NCBI RefSeq assembly: GCF_900104525.1
Contig: NZ_LT629711.1
Coordinates: forward strand, 372,001-436,000
DNA: 64,000 bases
Reading direction: 5' to 3'
Source: Pedococcus dokdonensis
GTDB lineage: Bacteria; Actinomycetota; Actinomycetes; Actinomycetales; Dermatophilaceae
Shown here: positions 19,397-27,349 of the stretch, one piece after another
Position numbering within the stretch: position 1 is the stretch's first letter
How the letters are laid out: each line of letters starts with the position of its first letter
The notes under the pieces: model-generated
Told to the model about the DNA's origin: nothing
Seen by the model: only the letters and a program-made list of their open reading frames with translations
Database searches by the model: none
Program-made: the position numbers and the translations under genes

Positions 19397-20211
19397 ACGC
19401 CGCAGCGCCGCTGCACACCATCTCGGTCGGCACCGCCGGACCGCGGATCGCCTTCCTCCACGGGCTCTTCGGGCAGGGCCGCAACTGGTCGCAGATCGCC
19501 AAGGCACTCGCGGGCCCGGCTGGCACAGGTGCCCGCAGCACCCTCGTCGACCTGCCGGACCACGGTCGCTCGCCGTGGTCGCAGGAGTTCTCCTTCGAGG
19601 GGTATGCCGCGGCCGTCGCCGACACGTTGCGTGGCATCGACGACTCGACGCCCTGGGTGGTGGTCGGGCACTCGCTCGGGGGCAAGACCGCGATGCTGCT
19701 GGCGCTGCAACACCCCGAGCTGGTGTCGCGGCTCGTCGTGGTCGACATCGCTCCGAAGAGCTATGGGAGCCTCGAGCGGTTCAGCGGCTACATCGACGAG
19801 ATGCAGCGGCTGCCACTGGGCGAGCTGACCAACCGGGCCGACGCGGAGGCCCGGTTCGAGGAGCCGAACGCCGGGGTGAAGGCGTTCCTGCTGCAGAACC
19901 TGCGGCGGGACGGCGACTCGTGGCGCTGGCAGGCGAACCTCGAGCTGTTCGCGGCAGACGCGGCGAAGGGCACCGGCTCGGTGATCGCTGCCTGGCCAGA
20001 CACCACCGGTCTCGAGCCGTTTCCCCGCAAGGTCCTCTGGGTCGCCGGGTCGGAGTCGAGCTACATCACCGACGAGGACCTGACGCCGATGCGAGCGCTC
20101 TTCCCGAAGGTGCGCCAGCTCACCGTGAGGGGAGCCACGCACTGGGTGCACACGGACGCGCCCGACGTGATGGTCGAGGCGCTGCGCCGGTTCGCCCACG
20201 TCGACCGGTAG
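19393..20211 (+). CDS. Alpha/beta hydrolase (YbfF-like esterase)
   Basis: This 272-residue alpha/beta-hydrolase is of the carboxylesterase type. The oxyanion strand is FLHGLFGQGRNW and the nucleophile elbow is GHSLGG with Ser94. LVDLPDHGRSPW is diagnostic of YbfF-type esterases. The catalytic His is probably in GATHWVHTDAPD near the C-terminus. The GTG start overlaps the ffh stop, so it is co-transcribed with ffh although the functions are not obviously linked. Confidence 0.85.
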   Translation: MNAAAPLHTISVGTAGPRIAFLHGLFGQGRNWSQIAKALAGPAGTGARSTLVDLPDHGRSPWSQEFSFEGYAAAVADTLRGIDDSTPWVVVGHSLGGKTAMLLALQHPELVSRLVVVDIAPKSYGSLERFSGYIDEMQRLPLGELTNRADAEARFEEPNAGVKAFLLQNLRRDGDSWRWQANLELFAADAAKGTGSVIAAWPDTTGLEPFPRKVLWVAGSESSYITDEDLTPMRALFPKVRQLTVRGATHWVHTDAPDVMVEALRRFAHVDR

Positions 20212-20249
20212 CCCTTCCGTCCGGAGCCGCCCGCCGCGACACTCGGCAC

Positions 20250-20422
20250 CTGAGTGGAGCTGAGGAGTTCGGGCCGTGGGTGCCCGCCATGCTGCGTGGC
20301 CGGAGGGTCGTCGGGCCGGACAGCCCGTTCGCCTCCGATGCCGGCATGGAGCGGATGCTGGCCGATGCCGGGGCAGTCGACCTCCGGACGGTACGTCCGC
20401 TTCACCGTGGGAGTCGCCTGCT
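20250..20422 (+). pseudogene. Probable methyltransferase C-terminal remnant
   Basis: One frame reads EEFGPWVPAMLRGRRV, then DAGMERMLADAGAVDLRTVR, resembling the C-terminal end of class I SAM methyltransferases (an MLxDAG-DVRT block). After that the expected ending appears in a different frame (YVRFTV). No start, no catalytic domain and no ribosome-binding site are present. I read it as a decayed gene fragment; it could also be chance coding-like DNA. Confidence 0.35.
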
Positions 20423-20436
20423 AGCCCCAGCCGCTC

Positions 20437-20442
20437 TAGGGT
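20437..20442 (+). promoter_or_regulatory. -10 element TAGGGT for the amidohydrolase gene
   Basis: It lies 6 nt before the ATG at 20449, predicting a leaderless mRNA. Confidence 0.5.
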
Positions 20443-20448
20443 CGGCGC

Positions 20449-21540
20449 ATGGCAACGGTGCTGCACCTGCAGGGTGAGGTCCTGGTCGGGCCGCAGGACG
20501 TGCGTCCCGAGGCGTGGGTGGTCGGGGGACGGCTCACCTTCGAGCGCCCGACGGCGCCGGACGCTGACGTGCAGACCCTCCGCGGGTACGTCCTGCCCGG
20601 CCTGGTCGACGCGCACTGTCACGTCGGGCTGGACGCCCACGGGGCGGTCGACGACGCCACCGCCGAGGCTCAGGCCCTCGCCGACCGCGAAGCGGGCACG
20701 TTGCTGATCCGCGACGCCGGATCGCCCGCTGACACCCGCTGGATCGACCAGCGGGACGACCTGCCCAAGGTGATCCGGGCCGGGCGGCACATCGCCCGGA
20801 CGCGCCGCTACATCCGCAACTTCGCCCACGAGATCGAGCCCGACCAGCTCGTGGAGCGGGTGCGGATCGAGGCGAGGGCCGGTGACGGCTGGGTCAAGCT
20901 GGTGGGGGACTGGATCGACCGCGAAGCCGGTGACCTCACGCCGTGCTGGCCGGTCGATGTCCTCACCGACGCCATCGCCGCGGCCCACGAGGAGGGTGCC
21001 CGCGTCACTGCGCACTGCTTCGGCGAGGCCTCGCTCTACGACTTCGCTGCGGCGGGCACCGACTGCATCGAGCACGCGACCGGGCTGGAGGACGAGACCA
21101 TCGCGCAGTTCGCCGAGCAGCAGATCGCGATCGTGCCGACCCTGGTCAACATCGCGACCTTCCCCGCGCTGGCCGAGCCCGCGAAGGAGAAGTTCCCCGA
21201 CTACCACCGCCGGATGGTGGCCCTGCACGAACGGCGCTACGCCACCATCGGGGCGGCCCGCGACGCCGGCATCCCCATCTACCTCGGCACCGACGCCGGC
21301 GGCTCGCTGCGGCACGGGTTGGTGGCGGACGAGGCGCTCGAGCTCACCCGCGCCGGCCTGTCCACCGAGGAGGCCCTGCACGCGGCCACGTGGGGTGCCC
21401 GCGCCTGGCTCGGGCGCCCGGGCCTCGAGGAAGGCGCCGACGCCGACCTGGTCGTCTACGCAGCCGACCCGCGTCTCGAGATCCGCGCCCTCACGGCCCC
21501 GAGCACATCGTCCTGCGCGGCACCACGGTCTGAGGTATGA
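20449..21540 (+). CDS. Metal-dependent amidohydrolase, 3' end probably frameshifted
   Basis: This is an amidohydrolase-superfamily TIM barrel (363 codons) with metal-binding HxH in VDAHCHVG (His56/His58), Lys in GWVKLVG, further His in TAHCFGEAS and CIEHATGL, and Asp in LGTDAGGS. The reaction is unknown. The last 16 codons (from about 21493) are atypical: the adjacent frame instead reads PEHIVLRGTTV and stops at 21533, the normal ending for this family. One missing C in the CCCC run at 21497-21500 would explain it, so this is either a real 3' frameshift or a sequence error. An orthologue sits next to ffh in M. tuberculosis (from memory). Confidence 0.85.
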   Translation: MATVLHLQGEVLVGPQDVRPEAWVVGGRLTFERPTAPDADVQTLRGYVLPGLVDAHCHVGLDAHGAVDDATAEAQALADREAGTLLIRDAGSPADTRWIDQRDDLPKVIRAGRHIARTRRYIRNFAHEIEPDQLVERVRIEARAGDGWVKLVGDWIDREAGDLTPCWPVDVLTDAIAAAHEEGARVTAHCFGEASLYDFAAAGTDCIEHATGLEDETIAQFAEQQIAIVPTLVNIATFPALAEPAKEKFPDYHRRMVALHERRYATIGAARDAGIPIYLGTDAGGSLRHGLVADEALELTRAGLSTEEALHAATWGARAWLGRPGLEEGADADLVVYAADPRLEIRALTAPSTSSCAAPRSEV

Positions 21541-21544
21541 CGGG

Positions 21545-22465
21545 TCAGGCGGGGTCGGCGGCGAGCTCGCGACCCGGGTGGACGGGCTCCGGGGCGAGGT
21601 TCGACTCGGCGCGGTGGGCCCGCACCGAGTAGGCGACGGCGGCGGCCCACACGGCGTAGATGACCGCGTAGACGACCCAGCGGGTGCCGGCCGACGCGTC
21701 GACCCAGTCCGACTTGAGCAGGGTGCGGGAGTTGGTGATGACGATGATGCCGCCGACCGCCGAGCCGAGGACGCGCGGCGGGATGTGGCGCACCAGCCAG
21801 GCGGCGATCGGGGCCGCCACCAGGCCCCCGATCAGGAGCGCGCCGACCCAGGCGAAGTTGATGCCCTGCGAGCCCAGCGCGATGAGGAATCCGAGACTGG
21901 CCGCGACGGAGACGAGGAACTCACTCGTGTCGATCGAACCGATCACCTTGCGCGGCTCGAGCCGGCCGCTGGCGAGGATGGCCGGGGTGCCGACCGGTCC
22001 CCACCCTCCGCCGCCGGTGGCGTCGACGAAACCGGCGAACAGGCCAAGGGGAGCGAGGAACCGCTTGCGCAGCGGCTGACCGAGGCGGTCCTTGCGCAGC
22101 CCCCGGACCGTGAACCGGGCGAGCACGTAGACCCCGAGGGCCAGCAGGATCAGCGACATCACCGGGGCGGCGACGGACGTGTCGAGGCTCGACAGGAAGG
22201 TCGCTCCGGCGAACGCGCCGACCGCTCCGGGGAAGCCGATCTTGGCCACCACGCTCCAGTTGACGTTGCCGAACTTCCAGTGCGAGGCACCCGAGGCGAG
22301 CGTCGTGCCGATCTCGGCCAGGTGCACCGTGGCGGACGCTGCCGCCGGGTTCGCGCCGATGGCGAGCAGCAGGGTCGTGGACGTCACGCCGTAGGCCATG
22401 CCGAGGCTGCCGTCGACGAGCTGGGCGCCGAGGCCCACGAGGGCGAGGAGGACGAGCTTGCGCAT
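21545..22465 (-). CDS. TauE/SafE-family sulfite/organosulfonate exporter
   Basis: This 306-residue polytopic membrane protein has about 8 transmembrane segments and the two-fold TauE repeat. Each half opens with a Gly-rich, Asp-containing helix (VGLGAQLVDGSLGMAYG and PLGLFAGFVDATGGGGWGP). The family exports sulfite, taurine-derived or other small anions. It is divergent from an Rrf2-type regulator whose promoter shares the 160-bp intergenic region, which suggests local control by that regulator. ATG 22465 was kept because the TauE motif follows at once. Confidence 0.85.
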   Translation of the reverse strand: MRKLVLLALVGLGAQLVDGSLGMAYGVTSTTLLLAIGANPAAASATVHLAEIGTTLASGASHWKFGNVNWSVVAKIGFPGAVGAFAGATFLSSLDTSVAAPVMSLILLALGVYVLARFTVRGLRKDRLGQPLRKRFLAPLGLFAGFVDATGGGGWGPVGTPAILASGRLEPRKVIGSIDTSEFLVSVAASLGFLIALGSQGINFAWVGALLIGGLVAAPIAAWLVRHIPPRVLGSAVGGIIVITNSRTLLKSDWVDASAGTRWVVYAVIYAVWAAAVAYSVRAHRAESNLAPEPVHPGRELAADPA

Positions 22466-22614
22466 GGGAGGGCCTTCGCGTGAGAGGTATTCCGATCTGA
22501 CTGGTAGGAGTTTTGATGCCAGCCTGCTTATGGGTCAAGTAACACCCTGTTATGTCTCGGATGCTGGATGCCCGCCCACGACAGGCTGGATGCAGTGACA
22601 GCGAGCGGGTGCGA

Positions 22615-22620
22615 CACAAT
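22615..22620 (+). promoter_or_regulatory. -10 element CACAAT for a leaderless rrf2-type gene
   Basis: It lies 6 nt before the GTG at 22627, in the same layout as the -10 CACAAT before 47680. Confidence 0.45.
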
Positions 22621-22626
22621 GCGCTC

Positions 22627-23091
22627 GTGGACATCTCGGCACGCACGGAGTACGCGGTCCGGGCCATGCTCATCCTGGCGGAGGCGGCGACGACGGCCGC
22701 GGGTCCGGTGAGTGTCGAGACGCTGTCCTACCGGCAGACCCTGCCGCGTAAGTTCCTCGAGGCGATCGTGGCCGACCTGCGCACCGCCGGGTTGGTGAAG
22801 AGCACCCGCGGCGCCCGGGGTGGCTACTCGCTGGCCCGCGAGCCCCGCGACATCTCGCTCGGCGAGGTGTTCCGCGCCGTGGACGGGCCGCTCGCGGAGG
22901 TGCGCGGCCTGCGGCCGCACGAGACCGCATACGAGGGCGTGGCGACGCACCTGCCCACCGTGTGGGTGGCCGTGCGCGCGAGCCTGCGCTCGGTGCTCGA
23001 CGAGACCAGCCTGGCCGACGTGCTCTCCGGTGAGCTCCCCGAGCGGGTGGCGACCCTCGCGGCGGACCCCGACGCGTGGCGGAGCCGATGA
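22627..23091 (+). CDS. Rrf2-family transcriptional regulator without Fe-S cysteines
   Basis: This 154-residue winged-helix protein starts DISARTEYAVRAMLILAEAA, the standard Rrf2 N-terminus. Recognition-helix region LPRKFLEAIVADLRTAGLVKSTRG and wing ARGGYSLAREP follow. It has no Cys at all, so it cannot hold the Fe-S cluster of IscR/NsrR/RsrR and is closer in type to CymR-like members. Together with the divergent TauE exporter, this suggests sulfur-metabolite sensing (inference). The downstream SDR gene overlaps its stop. Confidence 0.85.
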   Translation: MDISARTEYAVRAMLILAEAATTAAGPVSVETLSYRQTLPRKFLEAIVADLRTAGLVKSTRGARGGYSLAREPRDISLGEVFRAVDGPLAEVRGLRPHETAYEGVATHLPTVWVAVRASLRSVLDETSLADVLSGELPERVATLAADPDAWRSR

Positions 23092-24605
23092 GCGACGAGG
23101 CTCACGAGGTCGGGCCGGGCATCGACCCCGACGACCTCGCCACGGCGCTGCGCGTCCTCGAGCAGCTGCCGGGACTCGACGCGGACCACCCCGACATCCA
23201 GACCGTCAAACGGGCGACCGGCCGGATGTACAAGCAGGTCCGCAAGGCGCGGCGCCGCGAGGCGCGCCAACCGCAGATCGACCACGACGAGGCGATCCTC
23301 GCGCAGACCGCCACCGGTTCACCGATGCGCATCGACGACGAGACCAAGGGGATCCCCCTGGTGTCGACGACCCGCGGCGCGCACGCCGGCGAGCTGCTCA
23401 AGCCGCGTGGCTGCTACATCTGCAAGACCGAGTACACCCTCGTCGACGCGTTCTACCACTGGCTCTGCCCGGACTGCGCGGCGATGAGCCACGCCAAGCG
23501 CGAGCAGCGCACCGACCTCACCGGCAAGCGCGCCCTGCTCACCGGCGGCCGGGCGAAGATCGGGATGTACATCGCGCTGCTCCTCCTGCGCGACGGCGCG
23601 CACCTGACCATCACGACACGGTTCCCCCACGACGCGGCGAGACGCTTTGCGGCGCAACAGGACTCGGCGGACTGGATCGACCGGCTCAAGGTCGTCGGCA
23701 TCGACCTGCGCGACCCCACCCAGGTCGTCGCGCTCGCCGACGAGGTCGCCGCGGCCGGGCCGCTCGACATCCTCATCAACAACGCCGCGCAGACCGTGCG
23801 GCGCTCGCCGGGGGCCTACTCACACCTCGTGGACGGCGAGGCGGTCCCGCTCGAGGGCGACGTCGCCTACCCCGAGCTGGTCACGTTCGACCGGATCAGT
23901 GACGCCCACCCGGCCAACCTGCTCGGCACGCTCGAGGAGCACAAGGTCGCGCACCACGAGGGCGAGTCCGAGCGGGAGGCGGCGCTCGCCCTGGCGCAGC
24001 GGTCGGCCGCGTCGATGACCTCGATGGCACTGTCCGCGGGACACGCCAGCCTCGACGCACACCTCGCAGGCACGGCGGTCGACGCCGGCGGCCTGCTCCC
24101 CGACACGCAGGTCAACAACTCGTGGACCCAGAAGGTCGAGGAGGTCGACCCGCTCGAGCTCCTCGAGGTGCAGCTGTGCAACGCGACCGCGCCGTTCATC
24201 CTGGTGTCCCGCCTGCGCCCGGCCATGCGCGCAGCGGTCGCGGCAGGCGCGCGCCGCGCCTATGTCGTCAACGTCTCCGCGATGGAGGGCCAGTTCTCCC
24301 GCCGTTACAAGGGATCCGGCCACCCGCACACCAACATGGCCAAGGCCGCACTCAACATGCTGACCCGCACCAGCGCCGGCGAGATGTTCGAGACCGACCG
24401 GATCCTGATGACGGCGGTCGACACCGGGTGGATCACCGACGAGCGCCCGCACCACGAGAAGCTGCGGATCGCGGCGGAGGGCTGGCACGCGCCGCTCGAC
24501 CTGGTCGACGGTGCGGCCCGTGTCTATGACCCCATCGTCCGTGGCGAGGCCGGCGAGGACGTCTACGGCTGCTTCGTCAAGGACTTCGAACCCAGCCCCT
24601 GGTGA
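23088..24605 (+). CDS. Long SDR-family protein with Cys-pair N-terminal region
   Basis: At 505 residues this is much longer than a normal SDR of about 250. The N-terminal about 145 residues contain a possible zinc site, CYICKTEYTL and WLCPDCAAMSH (about 108-131). The Rossmann part opens LTGGRAKIGMYIALLLLRDGA (about 150) and contains DILINNAAQT. Where the catalytic YxxxK is expected the sequence is HTNMAK, so Lys is kept but Tyr is replaced by Thr. It may be an unusual oxidoreductase or a binding protein. It is coupled to the Rrf2 gene upstream. Confidence 0.75.
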   Translation: MSDEAHEVGPGIDPDDLATALRVLEQLPGLDADHPDIQTVKRATGRMYKQVRKARRREARQPQIDHDEAILAQTATGSPMRIDDETKGIPLVSTTRGAHAGELLKPRGCYICKTEYTLVDAFYHWLCPDCAAMSHAKREQRTDLTGKRALLTGGRAKIGMYIALLLLRDGAHLTITTRFPHDAARRFAAQQDSADWIDRLKVVGIDLRDPTQVVALADEVAAAGPLDILINNAAQTVRRSPGAYSHLVDGEAVPLEGDVAYPELVTFDRISDAHPANLLGTLEEHKVAHHEGESEREAALALAQRSAASMTSMALSAGHASLDAHLAGTAVDAGGLLPDTQVNNSWTQKVEEVDPLELLEVQLCNATAPFILVSRLRPAMRAAVAAGARRAYVVNVSAMEGQFSRRYKGSGHPHTNMAKAALNMLTRTSAGEMFETDRILMTAVDTGWITDERPHHEKLRIAAEGWHAPLDLVDGAARVYDPIVRGEAGEDVYGCFVKDFEPSPW

Positions 24606-25630
24606 GCCGCGAGATGGACCAGCTGACCGCCTATCTCCTCGACGCCTTCGGGCTCGGGCGGGACGCCGGCCCGGCGCGGCTCACCCCGGTCGCCCGGGGT
24701 GCCGAGGGTCGGGTCAGCCTGCTGGAGGTGGGCGACCGCCGGTATGCCGTGAAGCAACCCTTCGCGGTGAACGCGGGCTTCACGGACCTCGCCACGGCGG
24801 AAGCGGTGGCGCGGCGCAAGGCCGCCCACCTCGAAGCCTTCGCCCGCGCGGGGATCGCCGTCCCGGAAGCCCTGCCGGACCGTGCGGGTCGCTTCCTCGC
24901 CGCGGTGCCGGAGGAGCTCGGTGGGGGACTGGTGCGGCTCACCACCTGGGTGGACGGGGCGGCACCACGCTCGGACTTCGTCCCCGGCCTCCACGCCGAA
25001 CAGCTCGGCACGCTGGTCGGCCGGCTGCACGCCGCCGCCCCGGACAGCGACGACCCGATCGGCCCCTGGTACCGGACCGTGCCGCCCGCGCAGACCTGGG
25101 CGGACCTCGTGAGCCGCGGCCACGGGCAGCCCTGGCTGGCCGAGCTCGAGCCACGGCTGGGCGAGATCGAGGTGCTCGGTGCCGTCGTGCGGGACGCCCC
25201 CGAGCCGGTGCCGCCGTTCGTGGTCGGGCACCGCGACCTGCACCCCGACAACGTCCTGCTGGCCGACGACGACCGGCTGGTCCCCGTGGACTGGGAGGAC
25301 ATCGGACCGGTCCTGCCGGACCGCGAGCTGGCCAAGGTGCTCGCGCAGTGGCACGTCGACGGCGACGAGGTCGATGCCTCCGCCGTCCGTCGCACCGTCC
25401 AGGCCTACCGCGCAGCCGGTGGCACGGGCGCGGTGCGGGGACCGGAGTCGTTCACGATGCTGCTCAGTGGCGAGCTCAACTTCCTGGCCGAGCAGGTCGG
25501 CAAGACCCTCGACCCGGCGCTCGACGACGACCACCGGGCGCACGCGTCGGCCGAGGTGCACGAGTGCCTGCTGTGGCTGCCGACGGCGCGGGTCCTCGGA
25601 CGCGTGCTCGAGCTGGCGTCCGACCGCTGA
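24602..25630 (+). CDS. APH-fold phosphotransferase family protein
   Basis: This 342-residue kinase-like protein has the catalytic loop [14 protein letters not shown] (HxDxxxxN) and metal site [10 protein letters not shown] at about residues 213-237. The N-lobe has RYAVKQPF with the probable ATP-binding Lys. The substrate is unknown; such proteins phosphorylate aminoglycosides, homoserine, choline, thiamine or macrolides. GTG overlaps the stop of the SDR gene, so the Rrf2-SDR-kinase trio is likely one operon. Confidence 0.75.
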   Translation: MSREMDQLTAYLLDAFGLGRDAGPARLTPVARGAEGRVSLLEVGDRRYAVKQPFAVNAGFTDLATAEAVARRKAAHLEAFARAGIAVPEALPDRAGRFLAAVPEELGGGLVRLTTWVDGAAPRSDFVPGLHAEQLGTLVGRLHAAAPDSDDPIGPWYRTVPPAQTWADLVSRGHGQPWLAELEPRLGEIEVLGAVVRDAPEPVPPFVVGHRDLHPDNVLLADDDRLVPVDWEDIGPVLPDRELAKVLAQWHVDGDEVDASAVRRTVQAYRAAGGTGAVRGPESFTMLLSGELNFLAEQVGKTLDPALDDDHRAHASAEVHECLLWLPTARVLGRVLELASDR

Positions 25631-25660
25631 CCGCGCGTGGTCGGGGGAGGCTCCAGCGTC

Positions 25661-25669
25661 TGGCAGAAT
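25661..25669 (+). promoter_or_regulatory. Promoter -10 region of rpsP
   Basis: TGGCAGAAT, an extended -10-like block, is shared almost exactly with the rplS promoter (31735). It leaves a leader of about 155 nt before rpsP. Confidence 0.5.
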
Positions 25670-25829
25670 GGTCGGCTGTACCCGTCCAGGCACGGGCTCC
25701 GACTGCACGGTCATCGACGGTGCGATCCGGGGCCACCTGGCTGGAACGCCTACACCGAGTTCCGGCACCCCGCGCGAAAACTGCGCGGTCTCGCCGCGCT
25801 CACAACCTGAACAAGGAGTGACCACACAC

Positions 25830-26420
25830 GTGGCCGTCAAGATCCGTCTGAAGCGCATGGGCAAGATCCGTGCACCGTTCTACCGCGTCGTCGTCATGGA
25901 CTCGCGCGCCAAGCGCGATGGCCGGGCCATCGAGGAGATCGGCAAGTACCACCCCACCGAGGAGCCCTCGCTCATCGACATCAACTCGGAGCGGGCGCAG
26001 TACTGGCTGGGCCAGGGTGCGCAGCCGACCGAGGCGGTCGCGGCGCTGCTCAAGGTGACCGGCGACTGGCAGAAGTACAAGGGCGAGCCCGGCACCGAGG
26101 GCACCCTCAAGGTCAAGGAAGCCAAGCCGTCCAAGAAGGACCTGTACGACGCGGCCATCGCGGCGGCGGGCAAGACCGAGGCCGGCACCGACGGGGCCAC
26201 CACCCCGAAGAAGCGCGCGGCCAAGAAGGCCGACGAGGCTCCCAAGGCCGACGAGGCCAAGGCTGACGAGCCCAAGGCTGACGAGGCGCCCGTGGCTGCT
26301 GACACCGACTCCGGCGGTGCCTCCGCCCAGGGTGTCGACGCCGACGCCGACAGCGCCGCCAAGGCCGAGACCGAGGAGGCCCCCGCGGCCGCCGAGGCCG
26401 ACGCCGCGGACAAGGCCTGA
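25830..26420 (+). CDS. rpsP: 30S ribosomal protein S16 with long C-terminal tail
   Basis: S16 is a small-subunit assembly protein. The first about 110 residues are conserved: [14 protein letters not shown], the [11 protein letters not shown] block and [20 protein letters not shown] tail of about 85 residues rich in Ala, Asp, Glu and Lys (KADEA repeats) follows, giving 196 residues; tails like this are known in actinobacterial S16. GTG 25830 fits the family N-terminus; an in-frame GTG at 25818 would add four residues. It heads rpsP-khpA. Confidence 0.95.
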   Translation: MAVKIRLKRMGKIRAPFYRVVVMDSRAKRDGRAIEEIGKYHPTEEPSLIDINSERAQYWLGQGAQPTEAVAALLKVTGDWQKYKGEPGTEGTLKVKEAKPSKKDLYDAAIAAAGKTEAGTDGATTPKKRAAKKADEAPKADEAKADEPKADEAPVAADTDSGGASAQGVDADADSAAKAETEEAPAAAEADAADKA

Positions 26421-26422
26421 GC

Positions 26423-26665
26423 GTGCTGGAAGAGGCGCTCGAGCACCTCGTCAAGGGCATCGTCGACCACAAGGACGAGGTTGCCGTGCGACGCAAGGAG
26501 CTCCGCCGTGGTGAGGTGCTCGAGGTCCGGGTGCACCCCGACGACCTCGGCCGCGTGATCGGTCGCTCCGGTCGCACCGCGAGCGCCCTGCGCACCGTCA
26601 TGGGTGCGCTGGCCGGCGGCCAGAACGTCCGCGTCGACATCGTCGACACCGACAAGGTCCGCTGA
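26423..26665 (+). CDS. khpA: KH-domain RNA-binding protein KhpA
   Basis: This 80-residue single type II KH domain protein contains the RNA-binding loop GRVIGRSGRTASALR (GxxG). It begins LEEALEHLVKGIVDHKDEV, typical of KhpA/YlqC, a partner of KhpB that affects ribosome maturation and cell size. It starts with GTG two bases after the rpsP stop. A strong terminator follows, so rimM-trmD may have its own promoter. Confidence 0.93.
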   Translation: MLEEALEHLVKGIVDHKDEVAVRRKELRRGEVLEVRVHPDDLGRVIGRSGRTASALRTVMGALAGGQNVRVDIVDTDKVR

Positions 26666-26685
26666 GCGCGCACCACCTGCACGAC

Positions 26686-26719
26686 GAGAAGGGCCGCCGG
26701 GCTTCCGGCGGCCCTTCTC
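26686..26719 (+). terminator. Rho-independent-type terminator after khpA
   Basis: A perfect 15-bp stem (26686-26700 with 26705-26719; GAGAAGGGCCGCCGG) has a GCTT loop and is followed by TCGT. Confidence 0.9.
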
Positions 26720-26787
26720 TCGTCCGGCGGTGTGCCGTCTGACGACGCCGGTCACCGCGACCCCGCCGACCCTGAGAGGATCACCCC

Positions 26788-27336
26788 ATGCCTGCCGACT
26801 CCAGACTGCTCGTCGCGCGCATCGGCAAGCCGCACGGCCTGCGCGGTGAGGTGACGGTGCAGACGCACACCGACGACCCCGAGGCCCGGTTCGCGCCAGG
26901 TGTCAGCTACGCCACCGAGGCCGCGCCGGGCTCCGGCGTGCCCCGGGCCCTGACGCTGCGGACCGCCCGCCTGCACCAGAAGACCTGGCTGCTCGGCTTC
27001 GAGGAGATCCCCGACCGGACCGGCGCCGAGTCGCTGCGTGGGACGCGCCTGTTCATCGATGCCGAGGCTGCCGCCGAGTCGACCGACGATGACGACGAGG
27101 GCTGGTACGAGGACGAGCTGGTCGGGCTGGCCGCCGTTGACCCGGCCGGGGCCACCCTCGGGGAGGTGACCGGCCTGCGGACGGGGTCGGCCCAGGACCA
27201 GCTGGTGCTGCGGCTGACCGGTGGCGCGGAGGCGCTGGTGCCGTTCGTCGAGGCGATCGTGCCGGAGGTCGACGTCGAGGGTGGCCGCGTCGTCGTCGAT
27301 GCCCCGCCGGGCCTCCTCGAGCTCAACGCCGACTGA
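26788..27336 (+). CDS. rimM: 16S rRNA processing factor RimM
   Basis: RimM binds S19 and assists maturation of the 30S head. The 182-residue protein has the N-terminal barrel ([23 protein letters not shown]) and a C-terminal PRC barrel ([13 protein letters not shown] onward, ending [22 protein letters not shown]). GAGAGGA lies upstream of the ATG. It is 13 bp from trmD. Confidence 0.95.
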   Translation: MPADSRLLVARIGKPHGLRGEVTVQTHTDDPEARFAPGVSYATEAAPGSGVPRALTLRTARLHQKTWLLGFEEIPDRTGAESLRGTRLFIDAEAAAESTDDDDEGWYEDELVGLAAVDPAGATLGEVTGLRTGSAQDQLVLRLTGGAEALVPFVEAIVPEVDVEGGRVVVDAPPGLLELNAD

Positions 27337-27349
27337 CGGCTGGTCGCCC

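Noticed and set aside
17752..21381. 1209-codon minus-strand open frame across ffh and the next two genes
   Set aside because: It is antisense to three well-supported genes and shows no recognisable domain.
20882..22483. 533-codon plus-strand frame opposite the TauE gene
   Set aside because: It covers the wrong frame of the amidohydrolase and the complement of the exporter; no domain.
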